NCBI GenBank assembly: GCA_900767195.1
Contig: CAAFYG010000105.1
Location: forward strand, 1-42,085
Length of the DNA: 42,085 nt
Direction: 5' to 3'
Origin: Clostridia bacterium
GTDB lineage: Bacteria > Bacillota > Clostridia > Christensenellales > Borkfalkiaceae
Made by a program: the position numbers and the translations under genes. Every line of letters begins with the position of its first letter. Positions within the stretch are counted from its first letter, which is position 1. Of the stretch, positions 25,508 to 33,914 are shown piece by piece. A model generated the notes under the pieces. That model had not been told where the DNA came from. It saw only the letters and a list, made by a program, of their open reading frames with translations, and searched no databases.

Positions 25508-25605
25508 CTTTTAACCGCCGATTTATTTTTTATCGTTTTCCCCGAAATTTTTTCGTGCGAAAATCATTCGCGCGCCGCCTGCACTCTTAAACTTCCCCGC
25601 GCCGA

Positions 25606-26469
25606 TTATTCGGCGGAAACGGGTTGACGTGCTATCGCGTTTTCCATCATTTTTTCTCTTTCCGCTTTCGAAATTTTCGCCAAAGCCTCGTTTACCTTTT
25701 CGGTGAGCGTGCTGCCTTTGCGCAACCCCACGGAAATCGAAGCGTCTTCCGGATTGCACTTAAATCCGTTTCCTTCCGCAAATTCGATATACTGAAATTC
25801 GGAATACGCCGTAACGGCGGAAATTGCTCCCGGTTTTTCGCAGACATAGCCGTCGATCGTGCCGCTTTTCAGCGAAGAAGTAAGCGCGGCAAAATCGGGC
25901 AGCGCGGTTTGTTTTTGCACGCCCGCGATCTGATCGATCACGGAATAATGGAAAGTATTCAGCTGCCCCGTGATTTTTGCGCCAGCAAAATCGGAAATCT
26001 TCGTGGCGTTTGTATAATTACCGTCGGCGCGAATCACCATCACCAGATTGCTGTCGTAATACGTATCCGAAAAATCGATCGATTCTTTCCTTTCCGCCGT
26101 GGGACTCATGCCCGCAATCACGAGATCGATACTGTTTGCGTTCAGCGCGGGAATCAGTCCGTCCCATTCCAGCGGCTGAATCACAAGCGTTACGCCCAAA
26201 TGTTCCGCAATTTTTTTCGCCACCTGCACATCGTAGCCGTCGGCATACATATTGTTCTGAATTGCAACGGTGTATTCGTTCGCCGTGGTCTGCGCCCAGT
26301 TATACGGCGCGTATGCGCACTCCATGCCCACCACGATCGTGCCTTTTTCCTGCACCTTTTCAAGATCTTTTGCCCCGGCAGCGCCGCCGCACGAAGCAAG
26401 CGAAAATGCGGAAACCGCAACGGTAGCCGCCACAAGAAGCGATGTTACAAATTTTTTCGTCTTTTTCAT
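25606..26469 (-). CDS. Amino-acid-binding lipoprotein (probably lysine)
   Basis: 287 residues. Signal peptide with lipobox SLASC (lipid Cys 27). Family 3 solute-binding fold: GTIVVGMECAYAPYNW (about 43-58), then DGYDVQVAKKIAEHLG, WDGLIPALNANSIDLVIAGMS and ERKESIDFSDTYYDS. First gene of the operon, with SD (AAGGAG) 11 bases before ATG 26469. Expression is controlled by the lysine riboswitch and terminator in its ~310-base leader, so the protein is made when lysine is scarce. Lysine specificity rests on that riboswitch. Confidence 0.93.
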   Translation of the reverse strand: MKKTKKFVTSLLVAATVAVSAFSLASCGGAAGAKDLEKVQEKGTIVVGMECAYAPYNWAQTTANEYTVAIQNNMYADGYDVQVAKKIAEHLGVTLVIQPLEWDGLIPALNANSIDLVIAGMSPTAERKESIDFSDTYYDSNLVMVIRADGNYTNATKISDFAGAKITGQLNTFHYSVIDQIAGVQKQTALPDFAALTSSLKSGTIDGYVCEKPGAISAVTAYSEFQYIEFAEGNGFKCNPEDASISVGLRKGSTLTEKVNEALAKISKAEREKMMENAIARQPVSAE

Positions 26470-26513
26470 TTTTGATTTTCTCCTTCAAAAATATTTTTTG
26501 CGTTTTGTAAAAT

Positions 26514-26543
26514 AAAAAATCACGATACCATTAAATATCGTGA
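26514..26543 (-). terminator. Riboswitch-controlled terminator
   Basis: On the minus strand TCACGATA (26536-26543) pairs with TATCGTGA (26520-26527) across an 8-base loop and is followed by TTTTTT. It lies inside the leader, before the first gene. The 5' arm overlaps GATATTTAA (26531-26539), which can instead pair with TTGAATATC (26574-26582) to form an antiterminator. Confidence 0.9.
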
Positions 26544-26580
26544 CTTTCTCGCTTTCTTTCGCGGTAAATTTCTGATATTC

Positions 26581-26775
26581 AATAGCTCAACTTAAAATCG
26601 TCGTGAAACAATTTCAAGACAGTCGCAAAAGTATTTCCCTTGCGCCCAGATAAGAAATTTTCCGGATTAAAATTTCTCTCTTCGGCGTCCTTTCCTTTCC
26701 CGCGTCGGCATAGCTTATTCTTTCGAAAAAGCCCTCCGCACCGACGTTTCTCATATCGGACGCGCCTCTATTATG
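26581..26775 (-). promoter_or_regulatory. Lysine riboswitch (L box) aptamer
   Basis: Read on the minus strand, conserved L-box blocks occur in order: AATAGAGGCGCG (start of P1/P2), GGAAAGGAAAGGACGCCGAAG, ATCTGGGCGCAAGG, GCGACTGTCTTGAAA, and GAGCTATT closing P1 with AATAG. This is the same order as in the Bacillus lysC leader. P1's 3' strand overlaps the antiterminator 5' strand, so lysine binding would favour the terminator and shut off the transporter. Confidence 0.92.
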
Positions 26776-26789
26776 ATTTTTATGCTTGT

Positions 26790-26818
26790 ATTATAAATCG
26801 TTTTTTTCGATCTGTCAA
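26790..26818 (-). promoter_or_regulatory. Consensus promoter of the lysine transporter operon
   Basis: Minus strand: perfect TTGACA (26813-26818), 17-base spacer, perfect TATAAT (26790-26795). Predicted start near 26783, immediately before the riboswitch. Confidence 0.9.
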
Positions 26819-26826
26819 CCGTTTAC

Positions 26827-26877
26827 AAGGCATTTTTCGAATTTTTTTGTCGAAATTATCAAATAAATGCCTTTTTT
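26827..26877. terminator. Hairpin between manA and the lysine operon promoter
   Basis: AAGGCATTT (26827-26835) pairs with AAATGCCTT (26865-26873); an inner TTCGA/TCGAA stem lies within. It sits just after the manA stop. The U-run (26872-26877) is on the plus strand, so as a terminator it reads best rightward, although the useful direction for manA is leftward. Confidence 0.45.
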
Positions 26878-26885
26878 CGCCCGTT

Positions 26886-28091
26886 TTAACGCATCTCTTC
26901 GAAAACTTCCTCGATTTTATGGCTTTCGCTGCCCCCGATACGCACCACGATATTCGTTATGTCGCGCGCGGTAATGCCCGTTTTCGCAAACATTTTTTCG
27001 AATTCGTTCCGCAAAATTTCTTTGCCGTCGCCAAAAAGATTTTCCGCGTTCGCACCGCACGCGCCGCATGCAAATTTGCCGCGCCACAAAGTATCGCCGA
27101 GATCATCTGTCAACGAAAGCGCGAAGTCGTTTTCCGCGAGCGAAAGTTCCGCGTGATACTTCCGCACTTCCGCTATCAGAATTTCCGCCGCGCCGGAAAC
27201 GGTAAATTCGCCGTAGGTTGCCGGCACGAAAAACGTATCGCCGCGCCTCATTTTTCTGCCGTCGATTTTTCCCTCGCCGCTCACGCAGGTTATGGCACGA
27301 AAGCTCGCGGGATCGGTTTTCAGACGTTTTTCGCCGCGATCGCCGTTTAAACCATATAAATTCAATCGGGTGAGCGTGAAATATCTGCTCACGCCGAGGC
27401 GCTCGCCCTCGGGGCAATCCGCCGAAAACGCGATTTTCTCTTTCGCCTGCAAACACGCCGTTTCAAGCGCTTTTTCGATATGCAATTCGCGCAAATTTCC
27501 GTTTTTATCGCGCCTGCCGTAATCGTAAATGCGGTAAGTTAAATCGCAATTCTGCTGAATTTCGTACACAAGACACCCTGTGCAGATCGCATGCACCGTA
27601 CCCGCCGGCACGAAATAATGTTCGCCTTTTTTCACGGGATAAAATCGCAGTTTTTCGGCAAGCGTATTTTCGGCAATCGCCTTTTCGCATTCGGCTTTCG
27701 TTACGTCTTTGTTAAACCCGAGATAAATCCCCGCCCCCTCTTCCGCTTCCACGATATACCACATTTCGGTTTTGCCGTAGCTATGATAATCGCGCAGCGC
27801 GAATTCGTCGGTGGGATGTACCTGCACGGAAAGATCCTGCGCGGCGTCGATAAATTTCACCAGCATCGGAAAGCGTTCGAAAGCCGTTACGTTCGAGCCG
27901 AGCTCGGCGGGTAACGCCGCATCTTCAAGCGTTTTACCGTTTTCAAGCCGCGTTTTTCCGTTCGGGTGAAACGAAATTTCCCAACTTTCCGCACACGGAC
28001 GTTTATCCGTCTGCTTTCCGTACTTTTCTACAAGCTTCTCGCCGCCCCACAAATTATCTTTACATTCCGGAATCAATTTTTCGATTTTCAT
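26886..28091 (-). CDS. manA: Class I mannose-6-phosphate isomerase with C-terminal extension
   Basis: Interconverts mannose-6-phosphate and fructose-6-phosphate. Zinc ligands are present: Gln 90 and His 92 (SVQVHP), Glu 109 (KTEMWY) and His 167 (PAGTVHAI); the family motif QNCDLTYRIYDYGR spans about 180-193. The isomerase part ends near residue 312, the usual bacterial length. About 90 further residues follow (LSLTDDLGDTLWRGKFACG, then helices and a strand ending NIVVRIGG), which the family does not have. This tail faintly recalls the first strands and helix of a BadF- or ROK-type sugar kinase without its phosphate loop. SD AAGGAAG precedes ATG 28091. It is a stand-alone gene between the lipoprotein and the lysine operon. 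Confidence 0.9.
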   Translation of the reverse strand: MKIEKLIPECKDNLWGGEKLVEKYGKQTDKRPCAESWEISFHPNGKTRLENGKTLEDAALPAELGSNVTAFERFPMLVKFIDAAQDLSVQVHPTDEFALRDYHSYGKTEMWYIVEAEEGAGIYLGFNKDVTKAECEKAIAENTLAEKLRFYPVKKGEHYFVPAGTVHAICTGCLVYEIQQNCDLTYRIYDYGRRDKNGNLRELHIEKALETACLQAKEKIAFSADCPEGERLGVSRYFTLTRLNLYGLNGDRGEKRLKTDPASFRAITCVSGEGKIDGRKMRRGDTFFVPATYGEFTVSGAAEILIAEVRKYHAELSLAENDFALSLTDDLGDTLWRGKFACGACGANAENLFGDGKEILRNEFEKMFAKTGITARDITNIVVRIGGSESHKIEEVFEEMR

Positions 28092-28136
28092 TGCCGTTTC
28101 TTCCTTTTTATATTTCGTTTCAGCGGGCTTTCTCGG

Positions 28137-29015
28137 TTAAGCCGTCTTTTCCCACTTCGCATACAAGGTTATATTGCCCGTGCTGCCGCGCTCGATCCGC
28201 TCGATTTTATTGATATACGGTTCTTTTTCGGTATACCACCCGCAAAACACATAGCCCTTTCTTAATTCCGGTTGACACAAATCAAATGTCGGCGTTTCCA
28301 CCGTATATTCCTGCGGATTAGCCATTCCGTCGGGAAGCTTTCCGCGTTGCACTATATACGTAATCGTGTAAACAATCACAGTATACTGCGCTTCATAACG
28401 AATGACGTTTTTATCTTTCGAAGCCACTTCGCGCCATTCGCAGGAGTACCCGTCTTTCCCCGGCACAAGCGGTTCATCATGTACCATACCGCCGAATGTT
28501 GTAATCACACACTTGAGAATCAACTTTCCGTCCGCATAATATTCAGCGTAACGCGCGCTCGTTTCCGTATCGTCGTCCGCTAATGTTTCTTCGCCGTCCG
28601 AAGGCGTATTTCCGGAATGATCCGTCTCGCCGCTTTTATCGTCATTCTTCTCGTCGACGGAAGATGCATCGGGCATATCGCCGCCCGGATTTGTATCGCT
28701 GGAAGAATTATCTTCCGCGCCGTCCGGCATTTCCAGATCGCCCGCCGTATCCGCGCCGTCCGGCGTTTTCGTACTCCCCGGCGTTTTCTCTCCGTCCGGC
28801 GTATCCGCGGCATTTGTAGAAGCGGTCGGATTTTCGGAAATCGGCGCACCGGTATCGCTTTCACGTACCGACGAATCCGCCGGCCGTATATTCCGCGCGC
28901 AGCCCGCCGCGCCCGCGCATAAAAACACAAATAAAAACGCCGCCGCGAACACCCGCAAAAGCGCGATTTTACGCACGCCGGATTTGAAAATAGATTTTTT
29001 ATCGTACTTTATCAT
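28137..29015 (-). CDS. Lipoprotein with acidic linker and InlB-type repeat
   Basis: 292 residues from ATG 29015. Signal peptide with GAAGC (lipid Cys 39), a ~95-residue low-complexity linker rich in Asp, Pro, Ser, Thr and Gly with repeated (T/M)PDG units, and a C-terminal beta-domain ending in a Listeria-Bacteroides (InlB B-type) repeat: GYVFCGWYTEKEPY ... GNITLYAKW. Such proteins sit on the Gram-positive surface with the linker crossing the wall. A longer frame begins at 29132, but a consensus promoter (29062-29090) lies inside it, so the shorter start is right. No strong SD precedes 29015. Function unknown; surface adhesion is one option. Confidence 0.8.
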   Translation of the reverse strand: MIKYDKKSIFKSGVRKIALLRVFAAAFLFVFLCAGAAGCARNIRPADSSVRESDTGAPISENPTASTNAADTPDGEKTPGSTKTPDGADTAGDLEMPDGAEDNSSSDTNPGGDMPDASSVDEKNDDKSGETDHSGNTPSDGEETLADDDTETSARYAEYYADGKLILKCVITTFGGMVHDEPLVPGKDGYSCEWREVASKDKNVIRYEAQYTVIVYTITYIVQRGKLPDGMANPQEYTVETPTFDLCQPELRKGYVFCGWYTEKEPYINKIERIERGSTGNITLYAKWEKTA

Positions 29016-29061
29016 TTGTTTTCGCCGTCTGGCTTTCAGCCTGAATATACTAACTGTTATT

Positions 29062-29090
29062 ATTTTAGCAGATTCAGAAGAAAATGTCAA
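29062..29090 (-). promoter_or_regulatory. Promoter of the InlB-repeat lipoprotein gene
   Basis: Minus strand: TTGACA (29085-29090), 17-base spacer ending in TGC, TAAAAT (29062-29067). Start predicted near 29055, leaving a ~40-base leader. Confidence 0.88.
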
Positions 29091-29231
29091 TATTATCGCT
29101 TGCCGCACATAAAAAATCGGCATTTTTTTCAAAAAACTTACTCAAAAATTTTGCCGCAACCGCAAAAGCCGCTTTTCAAAAATTTTTTCAGCCAAAAAAA
29201 CAATTTTTTTTAAAACAACCGTAAAAAAAGA

Positions 29232-29260
29232 TTGACATAAGAAATAAAAAGTGATATACT
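29232..29260 (+). promoter_or_regulatory. Promoter of tRNA-Val
   Basis: TTGACA (29232-29237), 17-base spacer, TATACT (29255-29260), about 55 bases upstream of the tRNA. Confidence 0.85.
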
Positions 29261-29315
29261 GAAAATGTTCGATTGCAAAAATCATCGACAAATTTTTTTC
29301 AAAGATATGGCATAC

Positions 29316-29392
29316 GGATTCGTAGCTCAGTTGGTTAGAGCGCGTGCTTCACATGCACGAGGTCGCAGGTTCGAGCCCTGTCGAATCCACCA
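29316..29392 (+). tRNA. tRNA-Val (anticodon CAC)
   Basis: 77 bases including the encoded CCA end (29390-29392). Acceptor stem GGATTCG/CGAATCC, D-arm GCTC...GAGC, anticodon stem CGTGC/GCACG with loop TTCACAT (anticodon CAC, decodes GUG), T-arm GCAGG-TTCGAGC-CCTGT. It has its own promoter and terminator and no other tRNA beside it. All stems pair without mismatches by eye. Confidence 0.96.
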
Positions 29393-29401
29393 CCGTACCT
29401 T

Positions 29402-29444
29402 GTCCGGACGTTTCGGCATGATGCCTGCGTCCGGACGTTTTTTT
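29402..29444 (+). terminator. Terminator of tRNA-Val
   Basis: GTCCGGACG (29402-29410) pairs with CGTCCGGAC (29428-29436), followed by GTTTTTTT (29437-29444). Confidence 0.93.
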
Positions 29445-29575
29445 GTTTGATTAAAAAGCAGAGGTTAAAACAGAAAATTGAAAAATCGAAAATCTCCCCT
29501 GCCCCGTTCAAAAGCTTAACCGAACGAAAACAAGCTTATTTCCATTCGGATATGCGAAACCGCTAAAAAACATAA

Positions 29576-29613
29576 AATCACCCGCTAAACATTTCTTCGC
29601 TTTGCAGGTGATT
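29576..29613 (-). terminator. Terminator of the V-ATPase operon (possibly bidirectional)
   Basis: AATCACC (29576-29582) pairs with GGTGATT (29607-29613). T-rich sequence follows on both strands (TTTTATGTTTTTT leftward, ATTTTTT rightward). It lies between the last V-ATPase gene and the converging tRNA. The 100-base stretch between it and the tRNA terminator shows nothing else. Confidence 0.65.
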
Positions 29614-29665
29614 ATTTTTTCGCAATCTTTCGCGCCGCACCGTACTTTGCGCCGACATTCGAAGC

Positions 29666-30310
29666 TTACGCCTTACTCTTTACTTTCATCAATCGCACAA
29701 TGCTTGCGCGTTCGTTTTCGTCAAGCTTGTCTTTAATATACTTAATCGTTTCGTTCAGCTGCGGAATCATCACGTATTCCAAAGCGTTCACGCGCCGCTT
29801 ATTCCGTTCGATTTCGTCCGCAAGCATCCGCACCGCCTTTTCCGTTTCGGCAAGTTTCAGCATCTTCGGCAGCAGCGTATACGCAGCTTTCACTGCTTCA
29901 TCCGCTTCGCCCGTCATTTCGGGATAGGCATACGGCACGCACACCGCCGTCCTCGCGGTTTCCGCCGCGTCGCCGCGCCCGGAAAGCAGCGAAATTTTCG
30001 GCACGTCCACGCCCATAATGCTTTCCGTGCCGCAATCCGCCTCGATCGCCGTTGCAGGCATCACAAACGCCGTTTCGGCTTCGTACCCCGCCGTAAACGA
30101 CCGCGCCACCGAATACCGCTTCAACGTCAACGCGATTTCCCCTTCCACGTCCTCGCGCAGTCGCTTGCCTTCACGCACGATTTCCGAAAACCGCCGGATC
30201 ATCTCGTCCGACTTATCTTTCAGAAGCTTATGCCCGCGCACCGCCGTGGAAAGCCGCGCTTTCAATTTTTTCAACTCCATTCTCGTGGGGTTTACGTTCA
30301 GCCTTGCCAT
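29666..30310 (-). CDS. ntpD: V-type ATP synthase subunit D
   Basis: Central rotor shaft subunit of the V1 sector. 214 residues from ATG 30310, where the family N-terminus MARLNVNPTRMELKKLKARL begins; an in-frame ATG ten codons upstream would add residues not found in the family. Long N- and C-terminal helices with coiled-coil character flank a short middle domain. Last gene of the operon, 68 bases after subunit B, followed by a terminator. SD AGAGGT is close to the start (short spacing). Confidence 0.93.
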   Translation of the reverse strand: MARLNVNPTRMELKKLKARLSTAVRGHKLLKDKSDEMIRRFSEIVREGKRLREDVEGEIALTLKRYSVARSFTAGYEAETAFVMPATAIEADCGTESIMGVDVPKISLLSGRGDAAETARTAVCVPYAYPEMTGEADEAVKAAYTLLPKMLKLAETEKAVRMLADEIERNKRRVNALEYVMIPQLNETIKYIKDKLDENERASIVRLMKVKSKA

Positions 30311-30378
30311 ACTACCTCTTTCCGCGCTGTTCCGCAGCATTATTCCGCCGCAGTCTGTCCCTTCGCCGCGCCTTAGCT

Positions 30379-31749
30379 TTATTCACGGTTTAAATATTTT
30401 TCGATATACTCTTCGCGAATACGTTTCAATTCCGAAACGGGCAGAATTCTTAAAAGCTCCCACCCTGTATCCAAAGTCTCCTCAATGCTTCGAGCCGTGG
30501 TGAAGCCCTGCGAAACGTATTTTTTCTCGAATTCTTCGGCAAATTTCGCATACAATTTATCGGTATCGGAAAGCGCGGCTTCGCCTAAAATCGCCGAAAG
30601 CTCTTTACATTCCTTGCCCCGCGCATACGCCGCAAAAAGCTGATTCATCGTGTCGGCGTGATCTTCTCTCGTCTTGCCTTTTCCGATGCCTTTATCCTTT
30701 AAACGCGAAAGCGACGGCAGCACGTCGATCGGCGGCGTAATGCCCTTTTTATAAAGCTCGCGCGAAAGAATAATCTGCCCTTCCGTGATATACCCCGTAA
30801 GATCGGGGATCGGATGCGTTTTATCGTCTTCGGGCATCGTTAAAATAGGAATCTGCGTAATCGAGCCTTCCTTGCCGCGAATCCGCCCCGCGCGCTCGTA
30901 CAGCGAAGCCAGATCGGTGTATAAATACCCGGGATACCCGCGCCGCCCCGGTACTTCGCGCCGCGCCGCCGAAACTTCGCGCAATGCTTCTGCATAATTC
31001 GTGATGTCCGTCATAATCACAAGCACGTGCATGCCGCATTCAAACGCGAGATATTCCGCGCACGTAAGCGCCATACGCGGCGTGGCGATACGCTCCACGG
31101 CGGGATCGTTCGCAAGGTTCGTAAACAGCACCGTCCTTTCAATCGCGCCCGTGCGCTTGAAATCTTCCACGAAATACTGCGCTTCTTCAAACGTAATGCC
31201 GATTGCAGCGAACACCACGGCGAAATTCCCGCCGCTTTTCACCTTCGCCTGACGCGCGATCTGCGCCGCCAATTCCGCATGCGGCAAACCGCTCATCGAA
31301 AATACGGGCAACTTCTGACCGCGCACTAGCGTGTTCAACCCGTCGATCGCGGAAATGCCCGTTTCGATAAACTCGTTGGGGTAGTCGCGCGCGGCGGGAT
31401 TGATCGGCTCGCCGTTGATATCCATCCACTTATCGGGGATCACGCTCTCGCCGCCGTCGCGGGGATTGCCCATACCGTCGAACACGCGCCCGAGCATATC
31501 GCGCGAAACGGCAAGCCGCTGCGCATGCCCTAAAAACCGCGCCTTCGCGCCCGAAATCTGTAAGCCCTGCGAGTTTTCGAAAAGCTGCACCACGGCTTTG
31601 TCGCCCGAAACTTCAAGCACTTTTCCAAGCCGCGTTTCGCCGTTTGTATTCACGATTTCCACAAGCTCGTTGTACGTTACGCCCGCAACGCCGTCCACCA
31701 CCATCAGAGGCCCTACTACTTCGCGGATCGTTTTGTATTCTTTAAACAT
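30379..31749 (-). CDS. ntpB: V-type ATP synthase subunit B
   Basis: Non-catalytic nucleotide-site subunit of the V1 head; alternates with subunit A. 456 residues, normal. Opens with YKTIREVVGPLMVVDGVAGV, has the degenerate P-loop region (LPVFSMSGLPHAELAAQIARQ), and VLFTNLANDPAVERIATPRMAL and RGYPGYLYTDLASLYERAGR, characteristic of B. Its start overlaps the A-subunit end by eight bases, so translation is coupled. Confidence 0.96.
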   Translation of the reverse strand: MFKEYKTIREVVGPLMVVDGVAGVTYNELVEIVNTNGETRLGKVLEVSGDKAVVQLFENSQGLQISGAKARFLGHAQRLAVSRDMLGRVFDGMGNPRDGGESVIPDKWMDINGEPINPAARDYPNEFIETGISAIDGLNTLVRGQKLPVFSMSGLPHAELAAQIARQAKVKSGGNFAVVFAAIGITFEEAQYFVEDFKRTGAIERTVLFTNLANDPAVERIATPRMALTCAEYLAFECGMHVLVIMTDITNYAEALREVSAARREVPGRRGYPGYLYTDLASLYERAGRIRGKEGSITQIPILTMPEDDKTHPIPDLTGYITEGQIILSRELYKKGITPPIDVLPSLSRLKDKGIGKGKTREDHADTMNQLFAAYARGKECKELSAILGEAALSDTDKLYAKFAEEFEKKYVSQGFTTARSIEETLDTGWELLRILPVSELKRIREEYIEKYLNRE

Positions 31750-33514
31750 CTTCTCTCTCTCCCTCGCACAACGCCTTGATTTCGCTCAGCATTTCGGTGT
31801 AAATCTCTTCGAGCTGACCGATGTTTTCTTCCGGTACGTACTTCGCGCGCCCGATTTTTTCTTTAAAGGATGCGGCAAGAATATCGTTTAAATCCACGTA
31901 CTGCGCCACTGCTTCGCCCGCCGCTTCCTGAAAACCGCAAATGAGTTTCAGCATGGCAAGCTGCTTTTTCAGCGAGGTGTACGTATCCACTTCGTGAAAC
32001 GCGTTCTGATGCAAAAAGTCCTCGCGGATCATCTTCGCCGTTTCCATCGTAAGACGATCTTTCGCCGAAAGCGCGTCCATACCCACCAGGCGCACGATCT
32101 CGTCGAGCGCGGCTTCTTCCTGCAAAATTTTCATCACTTCCGTGCGATAGCGATAAAAATCCTTGCCCACCGCCGTATCGTACCACTCTTTCATCTTGTC
32201 CGCATACAGCGAATACGAAATCAGCCAGTCGATCGCGGGGAAATGCCGCTTGTACGCAAGCGAAGCCGAAAGCCCCCAGAACACTTTCACGATACGCAAA
32301 GTAGCCTGCGCCACAGGCTCGCTCAGATCGCCGCCCGGGGGCGACACCGCGCCGATCGCCGTTACCGATCCGCATTTATCTTCTTTGCCAAGCACCTTCA
32401 CAATGCCCGCCCGCTCGTAAAATTCGGCAAGACGGCTCGCCAGATACGCGGGGTAGCCTTCGTCGCCGGGCATTTCTTCAAGCCGACCGCTCATTTCGCG
32501 AAGCGCTTCCGCCCAGCGCGAAGTGGAGTCCGCCATAATCGCCACGTTGTAGCCCATATCGCGGAAGTATTCCGCAATCGTGATGCCCGTATAAATGGAA
32601 GCTTCGCGCGCCGCCACGGGCATATCCGACGTGTTCGCGATCAGCACCGTGCGCTTCATTAAAGGCTCGCCCGTTTTCGGATCTTTCAACTCGGGAAATT
32701 CGTTTAAAACGTCCGTCATCTCGTTGCCGCGCTCGCCGCAACCCACGTACACGATAATATCCGCGTCCGCCCATTTGGCAAGCTGATGCTGCACCACCGT
32801 TTTGCCGCTTCCGAAAGGACCGGGAACGGCAGCCACGCCGCCTTTTGCAATCGGGAAAAGCGTATCGATCACGCGCTGCCCCGTAACCATCGGGCGATCG
32901 GGGTTGAGCTTTTCTTTATACGCCCTGCCCTTACGCACGGGGCATTTTTGCAACATACACAAAGGCTTCGCGCCGTTTTCGGTTTCCACCACCGCGATCG
33001 TCTCTTCAATCGTGAAATCGCCCGCCGTAATCGAAGAAATTTTTCCCCGAACGCCCGCAGGCACCATAATTTTATGGCTGACGATTTCCGTTTCCTGCAC
33101 GCTGCCGATAATATCGCCAGGCGAAACTTCGTCGCCCGCGGAAGCCGAGGGAACAAACGTCCATTTCTTCTCGCGGGAAAGCTTGTTTACGGAAACACCG
33201 CGCGAAATACGATCGCCGTACTTGAAATAGAGTGCGGTGAGCGGGCGTTGAATCCCGTCGAAAATACCCGTAATCAGTCCGGGCGCAAGCTCGGCAGAAA
33301 GAGGCTCGCCCGTGGAATACACTTCTTCGCCAACGCCAAGCCCCGCGGTTTCTTCGTACACCTGAATCGATGCCTTATCGCCGCGAAGCTCGATGATTTC
33401 GCCGATCAGGCCTTTTTCGGAAACGCGCACCACGTCGTAGAGTTTGGCGTCCGCCATATTTTCCGCAACAATCAGCGGACCGGAAACTTTAATTGTTTTA
33501 CCTATCGTAGCCAT
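31742..33514 (-). CDS. ntpA: V-type ATP synthase subunit A (catalytic)
   Basis: Catalytic ATP-hydrolysing subunit. 590 residues, normal. Walker A GPFGSGKT at about 232-239, catalytic Glu in VGCGERGNEM, and DSTSRWAEALREMSGRLEEMPGDEGYPAYL (read as motifs DSTSRWAEALRE and MPGDEGYP). The non-homologous insert of A subunits is present (about 110-190). The start is ATG 33514 (MATIGKTIKVSGP) with SD AAGGAA; an upstream in-frame ATG adds seven unsupported residues. Confidence 0.97.
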   Translation of the reverse strand: MATIGKTIKVSGPLIVAENMADAKLYDVVRVSEKGLIGEIIELRGDKASIQVYEETAGLGVGEEVYSTGEPLSAELAPGLITGIFDGIQRPLTALYFKYGDRISRGVSVNKLSREKKWTFVPSASAGDEVSPGDIIGSVQETEIVSHKIMVPAGVRGKISSITAGDFTIEETIAVVETENGAKPLCMLQKCPVRKGRAYKEKLNPDRPMVTGQRVIDTLFPIAKGGVAAVPGPFGSGKTVVQHQLAKWADADIIVYVGCGERGNEMTDVLNEFPELKDPKTGEPLMKRTVLIANTSDMPVAAREASIYTGITIAEYFRDMGYNVAIMADSTSRWAEALREMSGRLEEMPGDEGYPAYLASRLAEFYERAGIVKVLGKEDKCGSVTAIGAVSPPGGDLSEPVAQATLRIVKVFWGLSASLAYKRHFPAIDWLISYSLYADKMKEWYDTAVGKDFYRYRTEVMKILQEEAALDEIVRLVGMDALSAKDRLTMETAKMIREDFLHQNAFHEVDTYTSLKKQLAMLKLICGFQEAAGEAVAQYVDLNDILAASFKEKIGRAKYVPEENIGQLEEIYTEMLSEIKALCEGEREDV

Positions 33515-33540
33515 ATTTTTATTCCTTATTATCATGCTTT

Positions 33541-33623
33541 ACAGTAAATTTACGCCGAGCGCTCTCTCATTTTTTTGAGTGGGCGCTCGCGTTCACAGCA
33601 AATTTACGCCGAGCGCTCTCTCA
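33541..33623. repeat. Tandem 29-bp repeat duplicating the end of the F-subunit gene
   Basis: The 29 bases at 33595-33623 (last codons and stop of subunit F) recur at 33541-33569 with one change (C to T), 25 bases apart. Both copies can encode ERALGVNLL-stop in the same reading sense. The spacer contains GAGTGGGCGCTC, which can pair with the outer copy to make a hairpin with a T-rich loop. This looks like a small duplication just downstream of the gene. Confidence 0.85.
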
Positions 33624-33901
33624 CAGGCATTTTTCAATGCTTCCACGCCGTATCCCGAAGAACCGTTTTTCGAAGGCACGGAAAGCACCACGGGGTACGC
33701 TTCCTCGTCGAACCGTTTCAAAAATTCGTTCAGCGGGCGCGCAAACTCTTCCGTAAGAAAAATAATCTTGTAGTCTCGTGCGATTTTGCGCAAAATCTCG
33801 CGCGCGGACTTTTCGTCCGTTGCGCTGAAGGCGTCCACACCCGCCGCTTTAAACACGGTGATGCTGTCGCCGTCGCCGATAATCGCCGCTTTACCGATCA
33901 T
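33593..33901 (-). CDS. ntpG: V-type ATP synthase subunit F
   Basis: Small rotor subunit (subunit F; called NtpG in Enterococcus). 102 residues, normal. Family features: KAAIIGDGDSITVFKAAGVDAF at the N-terminus (Rossmann-like), KIIFLTEEFA in the middle. It lies 13 bases after the C-subunit gene and 78 bases before subunit A. The region downstream contains a tandem copy of its own last 29 bases. Confidence 0.93.
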   Translation of the reverse strand: MIGKAAIIGDGDSITVFKAAGVDAFSATDEKSAREILRKIARDYKIIFLTEEFARPLNEFLKRFDEEAYPVVLSVPSKNGSSGYGVEALKNACERALGVNLL

Positions 33902-33914
33902 ATTTCTACCCCCC

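Noticed and set aside
29016..29132. Longer N-terminus for the InlB-repeat lipoprotein
   Set aside because: The added region contains a consensus promoter and no SD; the lipoprotein signal peptide begins after ATG 29015.
33541..33623. Possible CRISPR-like repeat
   Set aside because: Only two copies, 25 bases apart, and the repeat is the end of the F-subunit gene itself. No cas genes are nearby.
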